A stretch of DNA of 64,000 nt from Saccharina japonica (lineage: Eukaryota; Sar; Phaeophyceae; Laminariales; Laminariaceae): assembly GCA_008828725.1 (NCBI GenBank), contig MEHQ01002792.1:248001-312000 (forward strand), read 5' to 3'. The position numbers and the translations under genes are program-made. Numbering within the stretch: position 1 is the first letter of the stretch; each line of letters opens with the position of its first letter. A model generated the notes under the pieces. The model did not search any database. It had not been told where the DNA came from and saw only the letters and a program-made list of their open reading frames with translations. Below, piece by piece: positions 23,501-34,487 of this stretch.

Positions 23501-24984
23501 ACCGAGAGCCCGGTACGTAGTCGAGTTTAGACCATACACCTTTTGGTATCACTCTCAAGGCTATTTGCACTTGTTTTTAATTCCTGGTACCTGATGATAC
23601 ATAGTTTCGTCGCTCATAGATACGGATTATATTTCAAGACTGCAACAGTGGACAGTAGTAATTATAGTGCTTACAATGGGGGTCCCGATGGCGGTGCATA
23701 GGGTCAGAGGCATTTGATGCCACTATTCAGGGCACCCCGCTAAACCGATATAGCGGGTGGTATAGCTTATTCAAGAGGCCTCAGTGTGGTGTCGCCCGCT
23801 ATTATTGTATCGGGAAAACTCTAACAGTACAAAACAAAGGCAGCTTTTCGCACGGAACTACAGTAAGATGATAGTGCCATACATCGCCTATTAGCTGTTG
23901 GAAATTACATTGTACAGTGGTACGTAAAGTAGTACCACTATACATATGCAATAACAGGAAAGGCCGATATTGCCCTCGTACATGAAGGCTTCGCGATATT
24001 TACCGTAGTAAACGACGAAGTGCACGTGTGTGTTCTGTTTTTCCATGGCGGGGACAATCTCGCCGGCAAAGTACGGCTGTAGCTGCAAGCTACGTGTAGA
24101 CACCCCACCTCACACCACTGGGGTGGAGCACGAAGGTGGTCACACACTTGTGTGGGGCGCTGATAGCGTCAAGGATCGCGCCAGCGCTGTCTGTGTGTTG
24201 CATCTAAGACCGACCTTGCCTGGCCAAGGTCCATTAGTCGACTCGTTTGAGTTCTGCGTATTTTTTATTGGTCACACAACCGTGACGTTTGCCGAATGAA
24301 ATATTTCCGACGTCACGAACCTCTCTCTCGTACACACTATGCATGTAAAATTGCGCTGAGTGACGGCGAATAAAGTCCGGACAAATACGCCTCCCTGCGC
24401 ACTCTGGTATGAACTATGAACGCATGGAATATGTTTCCGCCACTTTCTTCGCCCCGCCATCTCTCATTACTTGGCTAGGCAGTTCAGTTAACTTCGAGTT
24501 TCCATCCTGGAGAGAGAGAGCCGACAGCGACAAAGTTCGAAGATGGGTTCTAGGGGCAGCGGCAATACTTGCCCACAGGGTCGCCGCGATGGAGGTGAGA
24601 GCCTACATAGAACATTTTATTTTCGAAATCGCCTGCGATTGAAGACTACTTTTGGAGCTTGACGATCTCGATATACACTCGCTAATTGTAAGGGTTGTGA
24701 CGCTCGCTAGCGTGTATCCCGAAACTAATGTATCATGTCTTACCAGGTACCAGGTACAGCAGTAGTAGCTGGTGTTTAGTGGTGTATATACAGTACAGCT
24801 GTTACGACCACATGCATACATGCCTGGTATCTACGAGTTACGTTCACAAACCGACTTCAAGAACGACTCAAAACATCCCGGACAGAGACGTGGAGGCCTG
24901 CCTGCTAGTCTGGCCGACTCCAGTTGAACCACCGCGTTAATTCCGCGAGCCTGAGTGGTGTGTACGGGGCGGTTCTGTGTCGAG
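23501..24984. other. Anonymous stretch
   Basis: A plus-strand frame at 24409-24642 is short and unrecognised. No repeat of note apart from the word ACCAGGTACCAGGTAC near 24742. Confidence 0.4.
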
Positions 24985-25200
24985 TGGTCTATTAATTTGT
25001 CGACGTGCATCGTGTCTGTGTCAAGCAACTCCTATTTCCCCTTTTCAGTAATAGCCGACATTTCGGGCAATTCTTGAAGTAAATGCGCAACCCAAGCGAC
25101 GGCCGGAGAAAGTTTCGATCTGGCGATGGCGACGTGGCAGCTTTCCGAAATATCGGAGGGTTACAGTAGCAAGCTCTAGCAATACCCCGGCTAGCAGCAC
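24985..25200. repeat. Dispersed repeat shared with ~29750-29900
   Basis: Blocks such as CGATCTGGCGATGGCGAC / CGACCTGGTGATGCGAC, CGAAATATCGGAGGGTTA / CGATATATCGGGGGTTAGC and CAATACCCCGGCTAGCAGCA / CAATACCCTGGCTGGCAGCA occur in the same order at 29800-29885. Old and diverged. Confidence 0.65.
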
Positions 25201-25500
25201 CAGCCGCTACAGGCGGTGCCACTCATATAAATACAACAATGGTTGTGTATAGGCGGCTGGTGCCACTCATACAATACAACATGGTTGTGTATAGGACCTG
25301 AACCCGCGAAACAACATATATAGTACAGCGAAGAATAGCAAAAGCCAGTCCTCAGAAAACACCACAACATTCTCAATGCCCGGCCTAACAAGGAAGGAAG
25401 GGTGAGGTTATCGTCAAATCGGACATAGCCCCCCAACTTTTAACATACTGTATATGAACACGCTTAGACCCGAAGAAAACGCAGGCAAGCAGGCGATTAT
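25201..25500. repeat. 40-bp tandem pair plus dispersed repeat shared with 7.6 kb
   Basis: GGCGGYGCCACTCATA followed by AATACAACAATGGTTGTGTATAG-like sequence occurs twice (25213-25252 and 25253-25292). The following part, to about 25495, matches the dispersed repeat at 7590-7765. Confidence 0.65.
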
Positions 25501-25936
25501 GCTGAGGCACTGCCACACGTCCGAACATTATAAGAGAGCTGGGCTTGCAAGCGAGATAGATTTCCCTGGTCACTCAACTAATGTATATCGGTCCTTTCGG
25601 AAGACGGCTCCAGCCAGCCCTAGCCGGTGTTGATGCAATTGTTTGTCACTTATGTTTTTGTAGGGGAAATAACTCGCTCGATGGCACTACGTACTCTTTA
25701 TGCGGTATGTTTGGCACATTATTGGGTTTTCATGCTTTATACTTTCGAATAAAATGCTTAGTATTTCAAAAAGAACACCAACTCGTATTTTGTTTCTTGC
25801 TTTGCTGAAACTCTCGTTGTACAAGTGACTGAAACCTACGACTCTCGAGATGCTGCCATCGTCATTTTGAGGACATGGCTTATTGAAGGACGGATGATAA
25901 ATACCTCTCTGGAATAGCGCAGTAAGCAGTACGAAG

Positions 25937-26270
25937 CCGGCGCCTCGGGTGGTGTAATGGTTAGACCTCATGACTACAAACAAACCCAAGGCCTGCTTTC
26001 GAGTACAGCCACGGGCGGATTTGCTTCTTGTGAAAATATAGCAGAAAGCGCGCCTGCTACGTTATGGCGTGAGTTGTTGCTAAATTCTACGCCAATCGAC
26101 GAGAGAGAAGGAAATGCTGAATTACTCCCACGATAAGAAGAAGGCACAGACCGTATACGTACGGAGTGGGGAGGGGAGAGGGGCGCTACGTGACCCCGGA
26201 TTGTAGTCACTACCACAAGCGTGCCGATAGATATAGGGGAAGAAGTCCGTTCCGAAAAAAAAAAAAAAAA
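25937..26270 (+). mobile_element. tRNA-derived SINE (family 1), diverged copy
   Basis: An A-box-like GGTGGTGTAATGG (25948-25960) and a B-box-like GCTTTCGAGTAC (about 25995-26006) are again about 45 bp apart. The body keeps the family blocks: GCGTGAGTTGTT, CAATCGACGAGAGAGAAGG, CGATAAGAAGAAGGC and GTGACCCCGGATTGTAG. The 3' end is a run of 16 A. It is considerably more diverged than the copies at 3.7 and 53.4 kb. Confidence 0.75.
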
Positions 26271-26279
26271 GTCCGTTTC

Positions 26280-26530
26280 TGAAAAAATAAAACGGGGGGC
26301 TCCTTAACCCGAAATCCTCGGAAAGCGTTTTTTTGTTTTGCAATAACGTTTGATTTGGATACCTGCCTAGTCCATGGGATTGTTCATCGGGTTTCAGTTT
26401 TATTTTTCTCACGATTATTTGTTTCACTCACTACAGTAATAGCATAGTGATGCTGAAGTTAGGAACCTCGGGGAACAAATAAATGGTGCGCCTCTACTTT
26501 TGTATGCGGCACCCGGGGCGGGAAGAGGGT
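26280..26530 (+). repeat. Dispersed repeat shared with 17590-17800
   Basis: It carries GGGGGCTCCTTAACCCG, GTTTTGCAATAACG and a terminal TGGTGCGCCTCTAC block as in the 17.6-kb copy. It lies just downstream of a SINE, the same association seen near 4.0-4.2 kb. Confidence 0.55.
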
Positions 26531-26535
26531 GGAGG

Positions 26536-26571
26536 GGGGGGGGGGGGGAAAGGGGGGGGGGGGGGGGGCGG
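26536..26571. repeat. Long interrupted G-run
   Basis: Two runs of consecutive G separated only by AAA. Capable of G-quadruplex formation in principle. The run length is likely to be error-prone in assembly. Confidence 0.9.
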
Positions 26572-27079
26572 GAGCGCGAAGGTATTAAGTAATATGGTGA
26601 TAACAAGCAGGAGCCTGACCTCTTTCAAGGGACCATGGTGCGTAGGGACCCGAACGTCCCTTATATAGTGAATTGACTTGTCTACTTTGGCCCCCGTTAA
26701 GGGCACAAATAATGCAGCGTACCTGTTTTAAGGGATCAAACGTGCCTTAAAACGGGCCAGAACGACGCCATATTAATCATGGCAAAACAGGACGGCAGAA
26801 CGGTGGGTTCCTCCGCTGGTTGTAAATGTATGGTGCGCTGCGATTGTCCGCCAGCCGACACTGGACAGCAGTACGTAAGAGCCATACCCGACCTGGAGGC
26901 TCGGGTCGATTACATCGTGCGTTTTTTTTTGTTTTCATACAAGTAATTCCGTTCCCAAGTGCACTTTTACTCCCTCTCTTTGCAATTCGTCATTAACAAC
27001 GTCGATCGCGGTATTGACAATCCCTGCCGTACTCCCAACGTAGCCTGCATACGACACTATGCGCTTCTGTAAGCATCCC

Positions 27080-27440
27080 AGGTTTTTTTACGGTGCGGTT
27101 TTTCCTAACCGTTCGGAGCGGTTCGGCGCGGTTAACGGCACCGCACCGCGCCGTAGGATTTTGGCCCGCTTAAAAAACTGCACCGCACCCCATCGCACCG
27201 TAGGTTTTACGATCTCGGAAAACCGCACCAAACCGATCCGTAGCCCTCACTTTAAACTGCGCACCGAACCGTGCCCTAGGTTTTACTATACTTTGGAACC
27301 GCACCGAACGAACGGTACCACATATAGGGTGCACGACACCTGAAAAACCGCACCGAACCGCACCGAACCGCACCGAACCGCACCGTAGGTTTTACGATTT
27401 CTTAAAAATGCACTGAACTGCGCCTTAGAAAAGCCATCGA
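27080..27440. repeat. Degenerate array of AACCGCACCG units, left
   Basis: Units built from GAACCGCACCGTAGGTTTTA with an intervening CGATTTC or CGATCTCGG segment repeat at roughly 50-60 bp. The same family appears at 29040-29345, about 1.6 kb away. No protein frame survives the variation. Confidence 0.8.
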
Positions 27441-27899
27441 AACCGCACCGCGCAGTGTGCATCAACTTACCGTGCCGAAGACCGTTAGATGGGTTAGGTA
27501 ACGGTGCGGTTAACTTGAAACCGTGGACAAACTGCGGTCTCATTGGCCGCGGAACGGTATTACAGGCTCACGGTTTCGTACCGTTCATGGCGGTTTCTGC
27601 GCGGGTTGGGGTCAAACGTGTGCCTGCTAACATTTTTGCTATACTCTCACGTAGCCACGGTTTATCATATATAGATGCATACGGTATACAGTCGCACACA
27701 TTTTGTGTTGAACTGGTCCCCGCTTACAACTTGGGTGTAGGTGTGGTTAATCAAAACCGTCTGTCGGATACATGTACGCTCGCACATACGTTGTTGGTAT
27801 GTATGCACGATATAATACGTGGTATTTCACGTTTTATTTTCTTTTTTGGGGGTTTCTCAACACAAAAACTGAATATTGGTACGTACCTGGAAGTTAAAT

Positions 27900-28140
27900 G
27901 CCCGGGCTTGTCATGAGCCGGGTGTCCGGGCCGGGTCGGGCCTGGCCTAGACTCTTGGTAGTGTGATGGGCGGGGTCGGGCCAGGCCGAGACGTTTGAAA
28001 AACTAATGGGCCGGCCCGGGCCGGGCTGTTGATAATTGAAAAATGTGATGGGTTGGGTCGAGCCGCGGCTCATCCTCTACATATTTTGATGAGCAAATCC
28101 ACCGCCTATCCTCTGAAACATTGAAGGGCCGGGCCGGCGC
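27900..28140. repeat. GC-rich short tandem array (GGGCCGGGTCGGGCC type)
   Basis: Words like GGGCCGGGTCGGGCC and GGGCCGGCCCGGGCCGGGC alternate with AT-rich spacers such as TTGAAAAACTAATG and TGAAAAATGTGATG. There are about four units of about 60 bp. Confidence 0.75.
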
Positions 28141-29039
28141 TCGTCGGCCAACCAAAAGCCCTGTTTGATAAAATATCGTATCTGAATGCCGGATATTATC
28201 GTACTGTCGTAAGACTTCGAAGCGTAAATACGTGGCGTAGACCAGCGTAGACAGCAGTGCTGTTCGAACGCGTACCGTATATTACTTGGCAATCCGAAGG
28301 CAACCCCGGGACAATGAATAATGCGAACGGGAAAAATAAGCCAAACGGCTTGCCGCCCCCAAGAGGGTGCTTGAGAGGTGAGACAGCAGCATCGGCAGAC
28401 GAATGACGCGGTATGTCTGCGGGGAGTACCAACGTCGAAGATCGTTCCGTGTTGGCTCTTCTGGAGAAGGAGGCAGACAGATAGGACGAGCTGCCCGCCA
28501 CCAGACACTGCTGCGAGGGTTTAAGTCCGCTCAGTTACTGGCACGACGCGGGCAGTCCGAGACACGATACTTACCGCAACGCTGTGGCTACAGCTCAAGT
28601 TCTAATCTCGTCCGCCCTCGCTCGAGTATACCATAGTGTCGGCAATACCAGTTTTCAGTCGGAGAGAGAGTTTTCACAGCTGACTCTCACGCACGAAAAC
28701 CTTCGGCAGAGAATGTGGGTCCCGAGCGCCTTGAAACAAAAAGCCCGGAAAACATTCAGGTTTTCCCCTTTTGAAGCTGAACCCGCATCCCATTCTCGAC
28801 GTCAAGGAACTGGACCTCGGCCTGGGAACGTCAGGCTACTCAGGCCACGGGTTTGTACGATTTGTCCATACGGTGCCCGTGAAGAGCAGCGGTTTAATCA
28901 GGGTACCGAGAACAAACGGCAGAACCCTTGTGAAACCCCTGTTTTGCACGTTCTTTCTTACGGTGCACGGTGGAGAAAAATCTGGGTTGTACGGTTTTAC
29001 CTTCGGAGAGTGGAAGTGCACCGTAGAAACAAAAACTCG
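28141..29039. other. Anonymous stretch between two CCGCACCG arrays
   Basis: Open frames on both strands (for example 28584-29075 plus and 28077-28508 minus) show no recognisable motif. I cannot exclude a diverged protein here. Confidence 0.35.
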
Positions 29040-29345
29040 ATGGGGAACCGCGTCGAACCGAACCGTAGGATATAGTGTGCCTCGTAGGTGGGAACTGATT
29101 AATGGTTTTATTGTGTATGGATTAACAAACCAATGGAGTTGTATCGTAGACTTTGGTGAACGTGCCAAACGGGGGCCGGGTGTCACAGCACTACAATACA
29201 TTGCTTTCCCAGCACCGAACGGCATCGTAGATTTATGCTATCTGAAAACCGCGCCGAACCGCATCGTAGGATTCCTGATATACGTAAACCACACCCAACC
29301 GCACCGTAGGACATATCACAGCACCGAACTGCACCGTACGATTTC
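29040..29345. repeat. Degenerate array of AACCGCACCG units, right
   Basis: It repeats GAACCGCATCGTAGGATT-type units, related to the array at 27080-27440 and in the same orientation. Confidence 0.75.
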
Positions 29346-29447
29346 TCGAGATTAGCCAGGGTCATTCATCCCCAAGGCCATTCACAGACCATGGCCAATA
29401 GTAGAAGGAGCCGTGTGTTTAAGGGCCTGCTTTGTCTAGTCCACAGA

Positions 29448-29600
29448 TATGACGCACCGATGTGGCCGAGCTACTTGACTCGCGGAGCACCGCCGAGGGT
29501 AACTCTAAGTATTATCGCTTCGAGAGTTGCCGCGAGAAGAGCGCTGATAAAGGTACAACCCGAGGGACGGGCGCCTTCCTCCTAGCGACGCAAGGTCTAG
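29448..29600 (+). mobile_element. tRNA-Ser/Leu-like SINE (family 2), copy 2
   Basis: An A-box-like TGGCCGAGCTACTTGACTCG starts at 29463 and a B-box-like CGCTTCGAGAGTTGC at about 29516, a 54-bp spacing. Downstream blocks match the copy at 11352-11500. The head resembles class II tRNAs, but acceptor pairing is not intact. Confidence 0.5.
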
Positions 29601-29749
29601 TCCGGCAATGGGCGTGGCTTCCGCGAGCAAAGTTGTTGGGATGACAGTTTTGTGCCGGGTGGGCGGTTCCTTCGATTTGCTATCTATAGATCATCGTATC
29701 GGTACCATGCATCTCCCCTGTCCGTTACTTGGTACAGGCCAACTTCCCA

Positions 29750-29900
29750 GGAAAAGTTAAAAATAAATACGTAACTCCAAGAAAACGCCCGGAGATGGTG
29801 TCGACCTGGTGATGCGACCCGGCAAGTCTTCCGATATATCGGGGGTTAGCAAGTTGCCAATACCCTGGCTGGCAGCACAGGCCGCCAGAGGTGGGGACCA
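29750..29900. repeat. Dispersed repeat shared with 24985-25200
   Basis: See the matching blocks listed for the 25-kb copy. This copy ends near GCCGCCAGAGGTGGGG. Confidence 0.6.
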
Positions 29901-29999
29901 TTGTTTAAACCAGGCATGGGTAAAACTTCAATGTCGTTCAAACTTTTACGCATAGTTACAGGATAACTTAATTTAGTAAAACTTACCTAAACATCTTCC

Positions 30000-31088
30000 C
30001 GGGGACGAAAGAGGCATATTCAAGTAAACGTTTTTTTTTTTAAATCGCATTGTTGGTGTTTTATACAGTCGTCTTGTCAACGTGTTTGGCGTTGACAGGG
30101 TGCAGTAGGTTGACCCTGGCGAGATGAAGTACGTTTTCCGGAAAAAAACGTGCGGGTTATAATACAAATTATTACAAGACAACGCCCACTGCCAGTCTGT
30201 CGCCCAAGGTACCAAAGTGGCCACATGGGGGGCTTATTCGCTTCCTGATTGACGTACCTCTAGAGTAGGCTTCATCATGTCATGCCCAGTATGTTGCAGC
30301 TGACGTACTCTGCGGGTGTCTGTGAGTGGGGTGCTGATCCATACCCAGGAATCCGGTACTGGACTGTGCTCTAGGACCCTGAGGCACTGGGACTGCCCGC
30401 CTACTGGGCACGACGGCAGTATACCGTCTCTCTGTTTCGCGATGCGATGAAAACTGAATACGAATGTAATTCGGAAACGGCAGCGAAAATCGTCCGCAAT
30501 CGTTATATCCGGCGAAAGGGAATGGTTTCTCACGCGATTGTATTTTGTGTTCTTTCTGCCGTGGCCAATTGGGTTCAGTGGTTTTGTTGGAGACAGGGCG
30601 TGACTTCAAGAGCCTGTCGTGCGCCTACGTATGCGTTATGGCTTCCCCGGACACGTGATGTTCTCGGAAACTGGACGGCCCGGAACGCATGAACTTCACT
30701 CTTCTGATGAGCTAGATTAACCCTCACGATCAATGCACCATTCCGCTTCCCCGTTGTATTTGGCGCGTACAATAGAAGTGTTGTGTCTTGCTGGGACGAT
30801 TAATACGAAGTAGGACAATCGCATTGGATACCGCCAGGTACTAAGGACGTGTATTCGAAGCAAGTTTGGACGATGGGGTTTCGGAATAAGCACTAAATAT
30901 ACCGAATGAGACTTGGCGACGAGCTCATCTTGGACACCCACGAAGTAACCCTTCATTGCGAAATATAACTGAACTATTTCATATTTTACATCGTACTCCT
31001 GTATCCATCGGACCAGATTATTTAAAACTCGCCCCGGCCCCGGCTGTGTTCTTATGTTGCCCCCCCCCCACCGTGCATGCTTCCGCAG
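30000..31088 (+). other. Upstream part of HNH-like locus 2
   Basis: It keeps the same ordered blocks as 11600-12603, including a short plus frame DELILDTHEVTLHCE. The stretch just before 31089 is a C-rich pyrimidine tract ending TTCCGCAG, a plausible splice acceptor placed exactly where the tract ends in locus 1. Confidence 0.5.
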
Positions 31089-31800
31089 CTGCTCAAGTGC
31101 CGGTGGCACGTCAACTACGCGTCCAGGACGTTATCGAGCACCAATCTATCGAGATGAAGAGTGTGGCACTTGCAACCCCGTTCCAGATGGCCCATATTAA
31201 GGATAAGGCAGCCTGCGTCAGGGGTGAGGGCAACGATGAAAACAATTTATTGGCGCTCTCGCCTGCGATGCACAGCATGTTCGACGGAAATGGATATCGC
31301 AATGGCCGACCGCGTGATGGCGCACCGACCGTGTTTATATCTATGTGTCCCTATGTGGGCAATCCGTCTCGATCGGGAACCCGTACCCCTGTTTTGCTAT
31401 CCGTCGAGTGTGCCAACAAGGCCACTTACGAGTACGTAAGCACTCTAATGGAGAGCGGTTCCAACAGGGAGTGTTTGACGTATTATTGCTACGTCAGTGT
31501 GAAGAACTTCCGCAAATTTGAAGCATACATTGGCTGGAAGTACGATCGCACGATGCGTGCGAACTTTGGTCCGCGGTGGAGAGAGCGTGCGAGGGCTGGT
31601 CCGTATTAGAGAGAACACTCGTGGTGGCATTCCGTCTTATGCTCATTTCGTGACGGGCGACTATTTTGTGTATCACGACCTCTGTGGTTTATCTAGCTTG
31701 GTCAGGTTGCGCTCTGCTTGTCATGTGCTGTGTCGCTCGACGGGAGCAACGCGAAAGCGCCAGGTGAAAGAGAGGGTGCTCGCGATGCATTTCAGAATGG
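31089..31800 (+). CDS. HNH-endonuclease-like protein, locus 2 (H-N-H kept)
   Basis: The frame ending at 31609 (open from 30956, but conserved with locus 1 only from 31089) encodes the HNH-like core. It has AHIKDKAAC, then DENNLLALS, then PAMHSMFDGNGY. The spacing fits an H, N and H of the HNH_2-type nuclease fold, and all three residues are present, unlike in locus 1. Downstream, FRKFEAYIGWK aligns with AFQGYLNWR of the paralogue. After the stop at 31609 a conserved block in another frame (about 31650-31770, VTGDYFVYHDL and LRSACHVLC) suggests a further exon. A GT directly after the TGGAA of the GWK segment could be the donor. The exon structure is inference. The product would be a DNA-cutting or DNA-binding protein of unknown role. 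Confidence 0.6.
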
Positions 31801-31914
31801 CTGGTAAAGGCAAGAGGCCTCAGGCTACCGGGCGGGGTTGGTACGTGTCCACTAGGCCCCGGCGGCAGTCGCCTGCATCCACATTGTTATGTCTTTCCTC
31901 TTCAATTTTGTAAT

Positions 31915-33530
31915 TTCTCGAGGGAAAGTAACACGCGTTGGGGCATTTGGTTTGGTGGGGTACAAGTAGGAGCTTTCGGTATTCATGGCATGTTTTTGGA
32001 AAGTACTTACATAATTACGTTCGACTTCAGAAGTTCTTAAGGAAATGAAGAAAGTGTTGGGAGGTACCCATACGCCGAGCAAGGTTGATACGACAGTGGA
32101 GTATGCCGATGGTCGTGATTAATCGTGTCGTACGCTTTGGCTATTGGTTAACTACGCACAACGTACAGGGGAACCAATTACTGATACCCATACTTCTCTT
32201 GGATTCAGATGCGGATTGCTGTCTTCTTGCATACTTTCGAGGAAGTGTCTAGCAGGGGGGCTGCTATGCTATAATTCAATTTGAAATTTTCTGTATCAGA
32301 GACGTTCTGTTATTCCTCTCTTACACAGTACACAGCAGGGGGGGCGATGTCATCGGGTGGTACGGTATCTATGTGAAGACGGTGTTATTGATTTTGTTTG
32401 AACGTTTTACCAGCATACTCACGTTTGTTGGATTTTCCCCTTCCCGTAGTTACTGTCTCTCCATAGTTTAGGAGATATGTACCGTAATTGATATTGAGGT
32501 ATTTTGTATCGGGATTTTTGTTTTACGTTGGCAAGTATTTAGGATGGAATTTGGGATTGCTGTTTCACCTTGGCAATTATAAAGGATGGTATTTAGGGTT
32601 TTAGGTTTACCTTGGCGATGGTTTATTGTGGAATTTGGGACTTGCCGTTTTACCTGACAAGTGGTGATAAGTTATTTGGGACCTCTCGTATCGCGCACCG
32701 AATCGGGGAGGGGTATGCGGTTGCTCGATGATGGTTTCCGGATGTCTGGGGGTTTCGTACTGGTTTACGGAGATTGGGGTTTCATATTGTGTGGCGAGTC
32801 ATTATGATCTGATAAGATGCTTTGGCGGGATGCTGCTCCACGGGGGCAGTCGATAATGATAGTAACATACGACCAGGATTTTGATGACAATATACTGTCC
32901 GTATATATGTGATGGCGAAGTCTTTGACGACAAGTACTGCGCTCGTTCTGTGTGGTGTTTATGGTGGGACGTTTGACGACAGGTACTGGCCTACTTGTGT
33001 GTGTTAGATATTTGGTGGTGGTGTACATTATGTACTGCTCTTCCTCCACGACTCATGGTATAGCCACGCGTTCCAGCAAGCGACGCGTTCGACAGCGGCG
33101 AGTACAAACTAGTGCTTACGCTGTGCCCTGGTCCCATTTGATACTTTGACGAGGCAGGCCTCGAACTCAGATTAACCGCGCCCTCTTCCTTGGCCGTTCC
33201 TCAGCGTTCTGACAGAGCAGCAGGGATTGCTGGAATTGCAGCATTTATGTATGTGATTCACTGGTTGATACGCTATGATATTAACTTGCTTGTACAGGGG
33301 AAACTGCTGTCGAGCTGTATCGGTTGATTCATTTCACCAATACAAAAACTGATTGGCGGTTCGTACTACAACTAATACGTAGTGCTGTGCCCTGGTCCCA
33401 TTTTATACTTTGATCCGGCAACCATTCGGCACCCAAACTCCGACTAAGAGCCCCCCGAACAATACTATACACTTGGCACACTGCCCCTATTTGTAATGTT
33501 ATATTTATCTCTACCTTCAACGTATATATT
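31915..33530. other. Anonymous stretch with minor repeats
   Basis: About 32500-32690 is a degenerate tandem run of TTTTACCTTGGCAAGT and GGAATTTGGGATT-type phrases (~55 bp). The phrase TAGTGCTGTGCCCTGGTCCCATTTGATACTTTGA near 33110-33155 recurs almost unchanged near 33375-33415. No gene is supported. Confidence 0.6.
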
Positions 33531-33533
33531 TTA

Positions 33534-33935
33534 GTCGTAACTCAGATCCGGGGTCACACAACAGGCCTTCTCCCCCCTTCCCCACAACGATTCGTGCCTT
33601 ACGTTTTTCATCACGAGAACGTTGCAGCCCTTTCTTCCCTCGTCGACTCGCGTCGAACTGCGCCTACCCACGCTATGCGCTCTCGGCAGTTTTACCACTG
33701 TAGGGTTTTCTCTCTCTCTGACACACAATCGTAACCCAGATCCGGGTTCATACAGCGGGCCTTTCGTCCCCCTCCCATTTACGGTTCGTGCGTTGTTTTA
33801 TTATAGCGAGAATACTGCAGTAATTTCTCCCCCCGTCGACTCTCGTCGACTTACGCTTACCCGCCACGTGCGCTCTAAACAAACAGTTGATTATTTTAGT
33901 TTTTGCAAATGTATAAAGAAAAAAAAAATCCAACG
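33534..33935 (-). mobile_element. Two tandem headless SINE bodies (family 1)
   Basis: Read on the minus strand, two consecutive segments (33728-33935 and 33534-33715) each match the body of the 3.7-kb SINE. Both contain the inverse of CGTAACYCAGATCCGGGKTC and the CGTCGACTCGCGTCG segment. The tRNA-like heads with A and B boxes are missing or unrecognisable in both. The left end of element 1's LTR follows immediately. Confidence 0.65.
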
Positions 33936-33957
33936 TATCAAACTTATGTCAAATGCG

Positions 33958-34487
33958 GGCCGAGTTGATAATGGAAGGGATGTGTAAACAGAAACGTTGC
34001 TGAGCTTGGAAGCAAGCTTCTCTTCGATATGGGAGACCTCTTGTTTTATATTATTTACCTCATATGATGTTGACTTAGGTGGGGACGAGAAGGAGAGAAG
34101 AGTGAGCGAGAGGGGGGGGAGGGGGGGTGCGAGAGTCTGAGAGACTCTCGTGACCGACCGTTACTCGCGTGATTACGATAATTCTCATTATAATACCCGT
34201 TAATCCGGTAGATGTGGTACTCTTAAATCTACGGGTTTACCGCTTTTAGGAATGTTCCAATTCCTATATGCTTACGATAATTCCTAAAGAGTAGTCCACG
34301 GGATTTCCGACATTGTGGAACGTTCTGATGGCTCAGAACGTTCTTATAGGCTTGGGAAGCCTACCTGTATTGTCTATCTGACCTACCAAGGGGACCACAG
34401 GAATAATCATTACGAGTATGGTGCCACAAAGATGTCACCTATAATGTTATATCTCAACCATTATATAGCCCTAAGCACCACATCACA
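33958..34487 (-). repeat. 3' LTR of Ty3/gypsy element 1 (inferred)
   Basis: It shares the blocks GAGCTTGGAAGCAAGCTTCT, TCGATATGG, GACCTCTTGTT, ACGTTCTGATGGCTCAGAACG-like and the terminal CACCACATCACA with the repeats at 48252-48774 and 52769-53363. On the minus strand the LTR would start TGTGATGTGG. Sequence right of the boundary (CCCTCCCTGAATAGTCGTAT) is shared with element 2 but not with the 48-kb copy, as expected for internal sequence beside a 3' LTR. The left boundary is uncertain by tens of bases. Confidence 0.65.

Noticed and set aside
30717..31109. Minus-strand frame (130 codons) over the upstream part of HNH locus 2
   Set aside because: The equivalent frame in locus 1 is interrupted (CGATAAATGCAGG reads stop), while plus-strand blocks are conserved.
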